Origin: Peptostreptococcus anaerobius VPI 4330 = DSM 2949
GTDB lineage: Bacteria > Bacillota > Clostridia > Peptostreptococcales > Peptostreptococcaceae
DNA: 64,000 nt
Assembly (NCBI RefSeq): GCF_000381525.1
Contig: NZ_KB906610.1
Location: 22,482-86,481, forward strand
Direction of reading: 5' to 3'
Below are positions 33,187 through 41,678 of the stretch, piece after piece. The notes beneath the pieces are model-generated. The model saw only the letters and a program-made list of their open reading frames with translations. It searched no databases and was not told where the DNA came from. A program made the position numbers and the translations under genes. The number at the start of each line of letters is the position of its first letter. The stretch's first letter is position 1.

Positions 33187-34977
33187 ATGAAGGTATCTGA
33201 TAGAGTTGCAAAATTAAGAGACTTAATGAAAGACAATAAGATAGATTTATATATGGTTCCTACTGCTGACTATCATAATAGTGAGTATGTAGGGGAACAT
33301 TTCAAGGAAAGAGCATTTTTGACAGGATTTACCGGTTCTGCAGGTACAGCTCTTGTAAAGGAAGATAAGGCTGGTCTATGGACAGATGGTAGATATTTCC
33401 TACAGGCTGGCAACCAGTTAAAGGGTTCAGGTGTAGACCTATACAAGATGGGTGAGCCAAATGTTCCTACAATAAATGAGTTTGTAGAGAGTGAATTAAA
33501 AGAAGGTGGGGTCTTAGGCTTTGACGGTAGGTCTGTTCCATTTGGTGACGGTGTAGAACTAGAATCTATAGTAAAGGCTAAAAATGGTAGCATAGTTTAC
33601 GATCTTGACCTAGTTGATGAAGTATGGGAAGATAGACCTCCCCTATCTGAGGAACCAATATTCTATCTTGATGAAAAATACAGTGGTGAATCTGCTGCTA
33701 GCAAGATAGAAAGAGTAAGGGCACAGATGAAAAAATTTGGTGCAGAAGCCCATATCATAACAACACTTGATGATACAGGCTGGCTGCTAAATATAAGGGG
33801 TAGGGATGTTGAGTACTTCCCACTTATTCTTTGTTATTCAATAGTTTACAATGACAAGGTTGTATTATACATAAATGAGGACAAGATAAGCGATGAGATA
33901 AAGGCTATATTAGTAAAGGACAATGTAGTTATAAAGCCATACAATGATATCTATGAAGATGTAAAATCTTTAAAGACAAGTGTTCTAGTTGACCCAGATA
34001 GGTTGAACTATGCTATGTATAAGAATATACCAGAGTCTGTGAAGGTAGTAGAGGCTATGAACCCTACAATACTCATGAAGGCTATAAAAAATGATGTTGA
34101 AATAGACAATATAATAAAGGCCCACATAAAAGACGGTATAGCTCATACAAAGTTTATCTACTGGATGAAAGAGTTGGTTAAAAATGGCAAGATAAGTGAA
34201 GAAACAGAAATGTCAGCGTCAGACAAGTTAGAATCACTTAGAGTAGACCAAGGTGACTTTATCTGCCCAAGCTTTGAACCTATAGCAGGTTTTGGAGAGC
34301 ATGGAGCCATAGTTCACTACGCTGCTACAGAAGAAACTAATGTAAATCTTGCAGAGGGAACTTTGTTCTTGACAGATACAGGTGCTAACTATATGCAGGG
34401 GTCAACTGATATCACTAGGACGACAGCTCTAGGAGAAATATCTCAGGAAATGAAAGACGACTATACTACAGTACTTCAGTCCAACCTAAGATTAGGCAAG
34501 GCTAAATTTATGTATGGTTGTACAGGATTAAACCTAGATATATTAGCTAGACAACCATTCTGGGACGCAGGAAGAAACTTCAACCACGGTACAGGTCACG
34601 GAGTTGGATACCTAGGCAATATCCACGAACCACCAACAGGATTTAGGTGGCAGGTGAGAAAGCATGAAATACACCCATTTGAAGCGGGTATGGTAATTAC
34701 AAATGAGCCAGGTATATATATAGCAGGCTCACATGGTATCAGACTGGAAAATGAATTGCTAGTTAAGTATGGACCAAAGACAGAGTATGGCCAGTTTATG
34801 GAGTTTGAAGCTATCACATATTGTCCATTTGACTTTGATGCAATAAATGTAGATATGTTAACTGATTCAGACAAGGAAGAATTGAACAAGTACCACAAAA
34901 ACGTGTATGAAATCATAGGACCACATCTAACAGATGAAGAAAGAGCTTGGTTAAAAGAAGCAACAAGAGAAATATAA
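33187..34977 (+). CDS. pepP: Xaa-Pro aminopeptidase (three-domain M24 type)
   Basis: A 596-aa enzyme with the eukaryote-like APP1 layout: two creatinase-N-like domains (about 1-310) and a C-terminal catalytic domain. Metal ligands are visible in LTDTGANYMQGSTDITRT, HGTGHGVGYLGNIHE, NEPGIYIAG and RLENELLV. The enzyme removes the N-terminal residue from Xaa-Pro peptides, complementing Pip, which then releases proline. The ribosome binding site is GGGGG 10 nt upstream. Confidence 0.94.
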   Translation: MKVSDRVAKLRDLMKDNKIDLYMVPTADYHNSEYVGEHFKERAFLTGFTGSAGTALVKEDKAGLWTDGRYFLQAGNQLKGSGVDLYKMGEPNVPTINEFVESELKEGGVLGFDGRSVPFGDGVELESIVKAKNGSIVYDLDLVDEVWEDRPPLSEEPIFYLDEKYSGESAASKIERVRAQMKKFGAEAHIITTLDDTGWLLNIRGRDVEYFPLILCYSIVYNDKVVLYINEDKISDEIKAILVKDNVVIKPYNDIYEDVKSLKTSVLVDPDRLNYAMYKNIPESVKVVEAMNPTILMKAIKNDVEIDNIIKAHIKDGIAHTKFIYWMKELVKNGKISEETEMSASDKLESLRVDQGDFICPSFEPIAGFGEHGAIVHYAATEETNVNLAEGTLFLTDTGANYMQGSTDITRTTALGEISQEMKDDYTTVLQSNLRLGKAKFMYGCTGLNLDILARQPFWDAGRNFNHGTGHGVGYLGNIHEPPTGFRWQVRKHEIHPFEAGMVITNEPGIYIAGSHGIRLENELLVKYGPKTEYGQFMEFEAITYCPFDFDAINVDMLTDSDKEELNKYHKNVYEIIGPHLTDEERAWLKEATREI

Positions 34978-34996
34978 GCAAAAGTAATTGACATTT

Positions 34997-35034
34997 AGCC
35001 GTCTATATAGTATTCTATGTAAGACGGCTTTGTT
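34997..35034 (+). terminator. Terminator of pip-pepP
   Basis: AGCCGTCT pairs with AGACGGCT, with an inner ATAG/CTAT extension, followed by TTGTTAT. Confidence 0.75.
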
Positions 35035-35149
35035 ATAGTCGTTAGTTTGAGTTGGAAAAATATATAAAATTAATTGCGGAAGGTAATAGTTACTTGATTT
35101 TTTCAGGAAGCTATATCATCATATAAAAATCAAATTTGGAGGTGTAACG

Positions 35150-35299
35150 ATGAGAGTTAAAGTAACATTAGCATGTACAGAGTGTGGTCAGAGAAATTAC
35201 AATACTACTAAGAACAAGAAGAACAATCCTGACAGAATAGAAATGCAGAAATACTGTAAGTTCTGTAAGAAGCACACTACTCATAAGGAAACTAAATAA
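35150..35299 (+). CDS. rpmG: Ribosomal protein bL33
   Basis: A 49-aa large-subunit protein reading [17 protein letters not shown] with two CxxC pairs (CTEC and CKFC), so it is the zinc-binding C+ form. GGAGGTG precedes the ATG by a few nucleotides. The rpmG-secE-nusG-rplKAJL order is standard in Firmicutes. This gene is short enough to be missed by automatic ORF filters. Confidence 0.95.
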   Translation: MRVKVTLACTECGQRNYNTTKNKKNNPDRIEMQKYCKFCKKHTTHKETK

Positions 35300-35319
35300 T
35301 AAGATAAGGATGTGAGTAA

Positions 35320-35526
35320 ATGGCTAAAGAAAACGTAGAATTATCACAAGAAAAGGTCGGATTTGTAAAAGGAACTGGACAAGAATTAAAGAAGGTTACT
35401 TGGCCGACAAAAAAAGAACTTGCTAGTAAGACAGGTGTCGTACTAGGGGTTGTAGTTGTATCAACAGTCTTTGTATGGCTAGTGGATACAGGTTTATCAA
35501 AAGTACTTAGCTTGATAGTTAAGTAG
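35320..35526 (+). CDS. secE: Preprotein translocase subunit SecE
   Basis: The single-span stabilising subunit of SecYEG. The 68-aa protein has an amphipathic helix (GTGQELKKVTWPTKKELASKT, the SecE hallmark VTWPT) and one membrane helix at about 40-62. It lies between rpmG and nusG. Confidence 0.95.
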   Translation: MAKENVELSQEKVGFVKGTGQELKKVTWPTKKELASKTGVVLGVVVVSTVFVWLVDTGLSKVLSLIVK

Positions 35527-35553
35527 TTTGGCAACTTTGAAAGGATGATTTTG

Positions 35554-36096
35554 ATGTCAGAAGAAAGAGATTTAAAATGGTATGTCGTACATACATACTC
35601 AGGACATGAAAACAAGGTCAAAACGACAATTGAAAATACTGTAAAAAACAGAGGTATGGAAGACATTATCGAACAGGTGATAGTGCCTACTGAGGAAGTA
35701 GTTACAACTACTAAGACAGGTAAGGAAAAACTAACACAGAGAAAAGTATTTCCAAGTTACGTAATAGTAAAGATGGAAATGACAGACGAATCATGGTACA
35801 TTGTCAGAAATACAAAGGGTGTAACAGGATTTGTTGGCCCAGGATCAAAGCCAGTACCTTTGACAGTTGATGAGGTAAAGGCGATGGGAATAGAGCTACC
35901 AGCTTCTAAGATTATTAGTGGCGAGATAGATTTAGCTCCTGGAGATACAGTTAAGGTTATCAGTGGCGCCTTTGTCGATAATGTTGGAGAAGTTGACGAT
36001 GTAAACATTGAAAAAAGAGAAGTAAAAGTCTATGTAAATGCATTTGGTAGAAAGGCACTAGTAACTCTAGGGCTTGAAAATATAGAAAAAGTATAA
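35554..36096 (+). CDS. nusG: Transcription termination/antitermination factor NusG
   Basis: NusG binds RNA polymerase across the cleft and modulates pausing and Rho. It has the NGN domain ([16 protein letters not shown] at the start, to about residue 120) and a C-terminal KOW domain ([18 protein letters not shown]). I place the start at ATG 35554 (MSEERDLKW), 180 aa, because the upstream ATG at 35545 abuts the AAAGGA ribosome binding site. Confidence 0.95.
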   Translation: MSEERDLKWYVVHTYSGHENKVKTTIENTVKNRGMEDIIEQVIVPTEEVVTTTKTGKEKLTQRKVFPSYVIVKMEMTDESWYIVRNTKGVTGFVGPGSKPVPLTVDEVKAMGIELPASKIISGEIDLAPGDTVKVISGAFVDNVGEVDDVNIEKREVKVYVNAFGRKALVTLGLENIEKV

Positions 36097-36110
36097 GGAG
36101 GTGCAATAAA

Positions 36111-36536
36111 ATGGCTAAGAAAATTATTGGACAGATTAAATTACAGATACCTGCAGGAAAGGCTACTCCAGCTCCACCAGTTGGACCAGCACTAGGACAG
36201 CACGGTGTTAACATTATGGCGTTCACAAAGGAATTCAATGCTAAGACAGCAGATCAGGCAGGAATGATTATACCGGTAGTAATCAGTGTATATCAGGATA
36301 GATCTTTCAGTTTCATAACTAAGACTCCACCAGCAGCTGTTCTTATCAAGAAGGCAATCAACCTACAGTCAGGGTCAGGAGAACCAAACAAGAAGAAGGT
36401 TGGTAAGATAACTTCAGCTCAGGTTAGAGAAATCGCTGAGTTAAAGTTAAAGGACCTAAACGCAGCTTCAGTTGAATCAGCAATGAGAATGATCGCTGGA
36501 ACAGCTAGAAGTATGGGTGTTGAAGTTATAGACTAA
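36111..36536 (+). CDS. rplK: Ribosomal protein uL11
   Basis: The 141-aa protein of the GTPase-associated centre, with the N-terminal proline-rich switch ([21 protein letters not shown]) that contacts thiostrepton and the stringent factor, and a C-terminal rRNA-binding domain. It starts 14 nt after nusG. Confidence 0.97.
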   Translation: MAKKIIGQIKLQIPAGKATPAPPVGPALGQHGVNIMAFTKEFNAKTADQAGMIIPVVISVYQDRSFSFITKTPPAAVLIKKAINLQSGSGEPNKKKVGKITSAQVREIAELKLKDLNAASVESAMRMIAGTARSMGVEVID

Positions 36537-36552
36537 TTAAGTCTAAAGTGAG

Positions 36553-36583
36553 TGCTGATTATCGTCATAATTGGCGATAGTAG
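36553..36583 (+). other. Hairpin in the rplK-rplA spacer
   Basis: ATTATCG pairs with CGATAGT, extended by GCT/AGC. It may be a pause or processing site in the ribosomal message. Confidence 0.4.
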
Positions 36584-36621
36584 CATATTTTATTTATTCG
36601 CTATATAGGCAGTGCCTAATA

Positions 36622-36649
36622 GTGGGAGGTTAAAAACCGTAATTACCAC
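36622..36649 (+). promoter_or_regulatory. Candidate L1-binding autoregulatory element before rplA
   Basis: GTGGGAGGTT...ACCGTAATTACCAC forms a GTGG/CCAC stem enclosing an asymmetric loop directly before the rplA ribosome binding site. L1 represses its own operon by binding an mRNA mimic of its 23S rRNA site, and similar elements occur at this place in Firmicutes. This is an assignment from shape and position. Confidence 0.5.
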
Positions 36650-36664
36650 AAGGAGGAATTTAAA

Positions 36665-37363
36665 ATGGCAAAAAGAGGTAAGAGATACGCTCAGGCGATC
36701 GCTAAAGTAGACAGAAGTGTTTACTATGATGGATCAGAAGCTCTTGGACTAGTAGTTGATACTGCAAGTGCAAAGTTCGATGAAACAGTAGAAGCCCACA
36801 TCAAGTTGGGTGTTGACTCTAGACATGCTGATCAGCAGGTTAGAGGTGCTATCGTGTTACCACACGGTACAGGTAAGACAAAGAAAGTATTAGTTTTCGC
36901 TAAGGGTGAAAAGGCTAAGGAAGCAGAAGCTGCAGGAGCTGATTTTGTAGGTGCTGAAGAACTAGTTCAGAAGATCCAGGGAGAAAACTGGTTTGACTTT
37001 GATATAGTAGTTGCTACTCCAGATATGATGGGTGTAGTAGGTAGACTAGGTAGAGTACTTGGTCCTAAGGGATTAATGCCAAACCCTAAGTCTGGTACAG
37101 TTACATTTGATGTAGCTAAGGCTATTGATGAAATCAAGGCTGGTAAGGTTGAATATAGACTTGATAAGACTAATATCATCCACGTTCCAGTTGGTAAGGC
37201 ATCATTTGGTCAGGAAAAATTATTCAATAACTTCAAGGTATTAATGGAAGCTATAATAAAGGCTAAGCCATCTGCTGCAAAGGGACAGTACCTAAGAAGC
37301 GTAACAGTTGCTTCTTCAATGGGTCCTGGAGTAAGAGTAAACCCAGTTAGAGTTACTGAATAA
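36665..37363 (+). CDS. rplA: Ribosomal protein uL1
   Basis: The 232-aa L1-stalk protein, with the family signature in [13 protein letters not shown] and the conserved [19 protein letters not shown] loop. Length is normal. A GGAGG precedes the ATG and a possible autoregulatory hairpin lies upstream. Confidence 0.97.
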   Translation: MAKRGKRYAQAIAKVDRSVYYDGSEALGLVVDTASAKFDETVEAHIKLGVDSRHADQQVRGAIVLPHGTGKTKKVLVFAKGEKAKEAEAAGADFVGAEELVQKIQGENWFDFDIVVATPDMMGVVGRLGRVLGPKGLMPNPKSGTVTFDVAKAIDEIKAGKVEYRLDKTNIIHVPVGKASFGQEKLFNNFKVLMEAIIKAKPSAAKGQYLRSVTVASSMGPGVRVNPVRVTE

Positions 37364-37374
37364 TTAAAAAACTG

Positions 37375-37403
37375 TTGACACAGGTTGACAAATATGATAT
37401 TAT
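37375..37403 (+). promoter_or_regulatory. Promoter of rplJ-rplL
   Basis: TTGACA, a 17-nt spacer and TATTAT begin 11 nt after the rplA stop, giving the L10-L12 genes their own promoter ahead of the leader. Confidence 0.75.
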
Positions 37404-37424
37404 TGTCAATGTTGAAAAAGAATA

Positions 37425-37475
37425 GATTTGCCGTAGACAGTGGGTGTTGTACGACTTAATTTCCCACCGAGGTTG
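37425..37475 (+). promoter_or_regulatory. L10 (rplJ) ribosomal protein leader
   Basis: The leader contains GCCGTAGACAGTGGGTG...CTTAATTTCCCACCGAGGT, the conserved core of the L10 leader that binds the L10-L12 complex. GTGGG pairs with CCCAC to form the kink-turn-containing stem. Binding represses rplJL; an attenuator hairpin follows. Confidence 0.85.
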
Positions 37476-37494
37476 CGATATACGTGATACTTGC

Positions 37495-37527
37495 GTCCTC
37501 CTTGTCTATGATAGGGAGGACTTTTAT
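37495..37527 (+). terminator. Attenuator in the rplJ leader
   Basis: GTCCTCC pairs with GGAGGAC across a 13-nt loop and is followed by TTTTATTTTT, upstream of the rplJ ribosome binding site; the expected output switch of the L10 leader. Confidence 0.75.
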
Positions 37528-37577
37528 TTTTACGGTGAGTGCTAAACTTTATTTTTGTGAAGGAGGTGCACTAAGAA

Positions 37578-38096
37578 ATGAGTAAGGCTATTGAAATGAA
37601 ATCAGCTGTTGTAGCTGAGATTGCTGAAAAGCTAGAAAAGGCTGCTTCTGTTATCGTTGTAGATTACAAGGGACTAACAGTTGAACAGGTTACAGAATTA
37701 AGAAGTCAGATGAGAGAAGCTGGTGTAGATTACAAGGTATACAAGAATACACTTGTAAGAAGAGCTGCTAAGACTATAGAAGGTGAAGCATATGCTAACT
37801 TCAATGATACTGAATTAGTAGGTCCAAACGCTATAGCATTCGGATATGAAGATCCAGTTGCTCCTGCTAGAATATTAAAGGGATTCATGGATAAGAACCC
37901 TGATAAGATCTCTCTAAAGATGGGTGTTGTAGAAGGTGAATTCTACGATGAAGCTAAGATAGTTGCTCTTGCAGCAATACCATCAAGAGAAGAACTTATC
38001 GCAAAACTTCTTGGCAGCTTAAAGGCTCCAATGTCAAACTTTGTTTACTTATTGGATGCTGTTGCAAAGAAGCAGGACGAAGCAGTAGAAGCATAG
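37578..38096 (+). CDS. rplJ: Ribosomal protein uL10
   Basis: The 172-aa base of the L10(L12)4-6 stalk. It has the N-terminal rRNA-binding domain (ASVIVVDYKGLTVEQVTELR) and the C-terminal helix (about 140-170) that carries L12 dimers. Feedback control by the leader upstream is expected. Confidence 0.97.
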   Translation: MSKAIEMKSAVVAEIAEKLEKAASVIVVDYKGLTVEQVTELRSQMREAGVDYKVYKNTLVRRAAKTIEGEAYANFNDTELVGPNAIAFGYEDPVAPARILKGFMDKNPDKISLKMGVVEGEFYDEAKIVALAAIPSREELIAKLLGSLKAPMSNFVYLLDAVAKKQDEAVEA

Positions 38097-38204
38097 TCAA
38101 AAAAGAGGTCCAAGAGGCTGCATAGCCTAGGATATAGTTTATGACCATTTTCGGTCGGTCAATATTAAAAAGAATTTAAAAATAACACACGGAGGTGCAA
38201 TAAA

Positions 38205-38570
38205 ATGACAATAGAACAGATATTAGAAGCTATAGAAAACATGAAAGTTTTAGAATTAAATGAATTAGTTAAGGCTGCAGAAGAAAAATTCGGTGTATCT
38301 GCATCTGCTCCAGTAATGGTTGCTGGTGGAGCTGCTGGTGGAGCTGCTGGTGAAGAAAAGACTGAGTTTGATGTAATACTAGCATCAGCTGGTTCTTCAA
38401 AGGTTGGAGTAATCAAGGAAGTTAGAGCTATAACTGGTCTTGGACTAAAGGAAGCTAAGGAAGTTGTTGACAACGCTCCAAAGGCTGTTAAGGAAGGCGT
38501 ATCTAAGGAAGAAGCAGAACAGATCAAGGAAAAGCTTGAAGCTGCTGGTGCAACTGTAGAAGTTAAATAA
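38205..38570 (+). CDS. rplL: Ribosomal protein bL12 (L7/L12)
   Basis: The 121-aa stalk protein: N-terminal dimerisation helices (1-35), an Ala/Gly-rich hinge ([12 protein letters not shown], about 43-54) and the factor-binding C-terminal domain with [21 protein letters not shown]. No strong terminator follows; a T7 run at 38662-38668 lacks a convincing stem. Confidence 0.97.
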   Translation: MTIEQILEAIENMKVLELNELVKAAEEKFGVSASAPVMVAGGAAGGAAGEEKTEFDVILASAGSSKVGVIKEVRAITGLGLKEAKEVVDNAPKAVKEGVSKEEAEQIKEKLEAAGATVEVK

Positions 38571-38762
38571 TTAAGACTTTATTTAGATATTAATTAAGAT
38601 TAAACAATAGCATTTAATTTGATAATAAGGGGTCGTCTGTATCGTTAGGATCGGGGGGCTCTTTTTTTGTTGTATAATTAACCACGCACAAGGCAGGGTG
38701 TGGACTTTGTTTATTTTTTGTGGACAATAAGCTGTTAATTAAGAATACTTTGTTAATAGTAG

Positions 38763-38791
38763 TTACCTAAAGTCTGCTTACATGATATAAT
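38763..38791 (+). promoter_or_regulatory. Promoter of the envelope O-acylation operon
   Basis: TTACCT, a 17-nt spacer and a perfect TATAAT lie about 70 nt before the first gene. The rest of the 289-nt spacer after rplL shows a T-run and AT-rich sequence only. Confidence 0.6.
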
Positions 38792-38859
38792 AAACGTAGA
38801 ATGCCAGCTTTTACAATTTTTTAAGCGGCATAATATTTGGATGGGTGGTAATATAACTT

Positions 38860-39594
38860 ATGAAGAAACGAATTTTAACTATCACTGGTATTTTAATTAC
38901 ATCTGTGATGGCGAGTCAAGTATTTGCGGCTGGCTCACTAAAAACGGATTCTGAAAGTATTAGTTGGACCAAAAACTTTTTGACAAAGCTAGAAAAACAA
39001 AACATCAATGATGTTGAGAGGGAAATAAATAAGGTTAATAAGGATACACAGCTAGGAAAGTTCGATATCAAGAGTGCTAGGAGCAGGTTTGATGATGTGG
39101 TATTTTTGGGCGATTCTATAACTGAGTACCTTAGGGAAGCTAATATTCTAGATGCAGCCAGTGTTCTAGCCATGAAGGGTGAGCACGTATTACAGGCTCG
39201 CAAGCATATAAATGAAGTCAAGAGCTTAAAGCCAAAGAGCATAGTCATATTGTATGGAGCTAATGACATCACTGCTTATTCTCCGGATGTTTTTAGGAAA
39301 AACTACATCAAGTTGATCAAGGATATCAAGGCGGTTGATAAGGGTGTTAAAATATATATTCAGGCTCCTCTACCAGTTCTTGATAGGATATCTAAGGCCA
39401 AGGATTATCGAATAAGCAACGAGAATATCAGTGAATTCACTAAGGCTGCAAAGGCTGCAGCAAATGAGACAGGTGCTACATTCTTATCTTCTGATGGCCT
39501 TGTAAACGATGAAGAACAATTTGAGCAGGATGGAATACATTTTAAGTATGGATTCTACCTAAATTGGCTTCAATTCTTGAGCGAGAATATATAG
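38860..39594 (+). CDS. Secreted SGNH/GDSL-family hydrolase
   Basis: A 244-aa exported protein with a signal peptide (1-23, cleaved after VFA). SGNH blocks: Ser86 in FLGDSITEY, Gly105-like turn in AMKGEHV, Asn135 in YGAND, and Asp224/His227 in QDGIHF. Such proteins are esterases or acetyltransferases acting on polysaccharides. As first gene of an operon with MBOAT and DHHW proteins, it probably transfers or removes acyl groups on a wall glycan outside the membrane. Confidence 0.85.
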   Translation: MKKRILTITGILITSVMASQVFAAGSLKTDSESISWTKNFLTKLEKQNINDVEREINKVNKDTQLGKFDIKSARSRFDDVVFLGDSITEYLREANILDAASVLAMKGEHVLQARKHINEVKSLKPKSIVILYGANDITAYSPDVFRKNYIKLIKDIKAVDKGVKIYIQAPLPVLDRISKAKDYRISNENISEFTKAAKAAANETGATFLSSDGLVNDEEQFEQDGIHFKYGFYLNWLQFLSENI

Positions 39595-39605
39595 GAGGGT
39601 AGAAT

Positions 39606-40241
39606 ATGAGTGATAAAAGGGATAAAAAACAGCCTAATGCCTCCAATTATGAACAGACAGCTAGGCTCAGAATAATTACAAGTGAAGAAATAGAAGACAC
39701 TGTAAAGGGTGGTAATAGGCCCAAGGAATCCATAAAGGACAGGTTTGTAAATAGAAAGCCTATGAAGATGAGTTCCATGTATAGGAAAAAGTATGCCATA
39801 CTTTGGGGAATTGTCCTTATAGTATTTATACTTGCATATCAGTTTGTAAAAGTAAGGGATATAGACTTTAAGGAGCTATCTAGTCAGATTGAGAACCGGG
39901 TCAGTATGGATAATATGGTCATGGGAAATGATGCTACTCTTAGAAAGCTTTATGGTATAAATAAGCTTGAGGTTGAAGCTTATACTTTGCTGGCTCCTAA
40001 ATCCAATATGGAGGCTACAGAGATTTTGATAGTAAAATGCAAAAAAGGCATGACAGATCCTGTTATGGCCAAGATTCAGGCTAGAATTGATGCCCAATCT
40101 AATTCTTTTAAAAACTATGCGCCTGACCAATATACGATAATCAGCAACAGTCAATTGAAGAAAAAGGGTGATTACATATACTTTATTTCTTCTAAGAACC
40201 AAAAAGCAATTGATGAAGCTATTAAAAATTCTTATAAGTAA
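39606..40241 (+). CDS. Membrane-anchored DUF4358-like protein
   Basis: The 211-aa protein has a polar N-terminus of about 60 residues, one membrane helix (YAILWGIVLIVFILAYQFV, about 64-82) and an extracellular domain of about 125 residues with the pattern LRKLYGI...EVEAYTLLAPKSNMEATEILIVK, which I associate with the DUF4358 family found next to DHHW and MBOAT genes. Function unknown; context suggests an accessory subunit of the acylation machine. Confidence 0.7.
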   Translation: MSDKRDKKQPNASNYEQTARLRIITSEEIEDTVKGGNRPKESIKDRFVNRKPMKMSSMYRKKYAILWGIVLIVFILAYQFVKVRDIDFKELSSQIENRVSMDNMVMGNDATLRKLYGINKLEVEAYTLLAPKSNMEATEILIVKCKKGMTDPVMAKIQARIDAQSNSFKNYAPDQYTIISNSQLKKKGDYIYFISSKNQKAIDEAIKNSYK

Positions 40242-40254
40242 GGGGGGATGATAA

Positions 40255-41661
40255 TTGAGTTTTACTAGTTTAACATTTTTAGTTTATTTCTTCCCTCTAG
40301 CTATGATTGTCTATGCTTTGACTCCGAAGAAGTTAAAAAATAAGAGCTTATTAGTACTGAGTTTGATTTTTTATAGTTGGGGAGAGCCTGCCTATCTTTT
40401 ACTTTTGTTGCTGTCTATTTTGGTGACTTGGTTTGGGGTTAGGCATATACACAGGATTAGGACGAGTAGAGAAGAAGCCAAATTCTACATGGTTTGTCTA
40501 ATAGTATTTAACATAGCAATTCTAGGATTCTTTAAATATTATGGATTTTTAATCGATAACGTTAATTTTATTACTAGACTAAACCTTAAGATAATAGATT
40601 TACCGCTTCCTTTTGGTATATCATTTTATACATTCAAGATAATATCATATATAGTTGATGTGTATACAGCTAGGACAAGGCCTCAAAAATCTCTCGCAGA
40701 TTTTGCCCTGTACATATCTATATTCCCTCAGGCTGGTGCAGGACCTATAGTTCAGTACTCAGAGATGGAAGGTCAGTTAAAATCTAGGACAAATGATATT
40801 GACCACTTTGGTAGGGGAGTAGAAAAGTTTATTATAGGTCTTGGTAAAAAGGTACTCATAGCCAATAACATGGCTCTTATATGGGCTAGTGTCAAGGGTA
40901 TTCCAGGTCTTGAAATGTCTGCTATGACCGCTTGGTTGGGTATAATAGCCTATACCCTACAGATATACTTTGACTTTAGTGGCTACTCAGATATGGCTAT
41001 AGGCCTTGGATATATGATGGGATTTGAATGGGCCGAAAACTTTAACTATCCTTATGTGGCCAAGTCTGCAACAGAGTTTTGGAGGAGATGGCACATATCA
41101 TTAGGAAACTGGTTTAAGACCTATATATATTTTCCACTTGGAGGAAATAGGTGTTCAAAGCTTATAAATATGAGGAATATATTTGTAGTTTGGATGGTTA
41201 CAGGTCTATGGCATGGAGCTAATTGGAACTTTGTCCTTTGGGGGCTTTTCTACGGCTTACTTATATATTTTGAAAAGCTTAGCTTGGGAAGGAGACTAGC
41301 CAAAACAAATAAGAAGATACAAAGCCTATACTGCTTGCTGATAGTTGTTATGGGATGGGTACTATTTGACTTTACTAGCCTTTCTGAGATATTTAAATTC
41401 TATTCAAATATGTTTATATTTGGATCTACAGGTCTCGTTGATAAAGAGGCCCTACACATCATAAAGACTTCTTGGAAGTTGATGTTACCAGCGATTATAG
41501 GTTCTACACCTTTTGTAATGAAAGTTATAAATAATATAAAGTCTAGGTTTGGTAAGAGGGGATATATAGGAATGTCAGTATTCTATATTGTAGTTCTTTA
41601 CCTATCTGTAGCATCTCTTGTTGGAGACAGCTTCAGTCCATTCCTATATTTTAAATTTTAA
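40255..41661 (+). CDS. MBOAT-family O-acyltransferase
   Basis: A 468-aa polytopic membrane acyltransferase of the AlgI/DltB/PatA type. The invariant catalytic His320 is in LWHGANWNFVLWG, preceded by the conserved NFNYPYVAKSATEFWRRWHISLGNW loop and DFSGYSDMAIG. It would pass acyl groups across the membrane to extracellular acceptors with its SGNH/DHHW partners. The start is a TTG at 40255, about 6 nt after GGGGGG. DltB is less likely because no dltACD genes are present. Confidence 0.93.
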   Translation: MSFTSLTFLVYFFPLAMIVYALTPKKLKNKSLLVLSLIFYSWGEPAYLLLLLLSILVTWFGVRHIHRIRTSREEAKFYMVCLIVFNIAILGFFKYYGFLIDNVNFITRLNLKIIDLPLPFGISFYTFKIISYIVDVYTARTRPQKSLADFALYISIFPQAGAGPIVQYSEMEGQLKSRTNDIDHFGRGVEKFIIGLGKKVLIANNMALIWASVKGIPGLEMSAMTAWLGIIAYTLQIYFDFSGYSDMAIGLGYMMGFEWAENFNYPYVAKSATEFWRRWHISLGNWFKTYIYFPLGGNRCSKLINMRNIFVVWMVTGLWHGANWNFVLWGLFYGLLIYFEKLSLGRRLAKTNKKIQSLYCLLIVVMGWVLFDFTSLSEIFKFYSNMFIFGSTGLVDKEALHIIKTSWKLMLPAIIGSTPFVMKVINNIKSRFGKRGYIGMSVFYIVVLYLSVASLVGDSFSPFLYFKF

Positions 41662-41678
41662 ATGGAGGTGAGTAGGAT

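Noticed and set aside
34988..35016. TTGACA with a -10-like TATTCT 17 nt downstream, as promoter of rpmG-secE-nusG
   Set aside because: It lies inside the perfect AGCCGTCT/AGACGGCT terminator hairpin of pepP and the -10 is poor; the terminator reading is stronger.
38640..38670. Intrinsic terminator after rplL
   Set aside because: There is a T7 run after GGGGGGCTC, but no complementary left arm was found upstream, so I did not call it.
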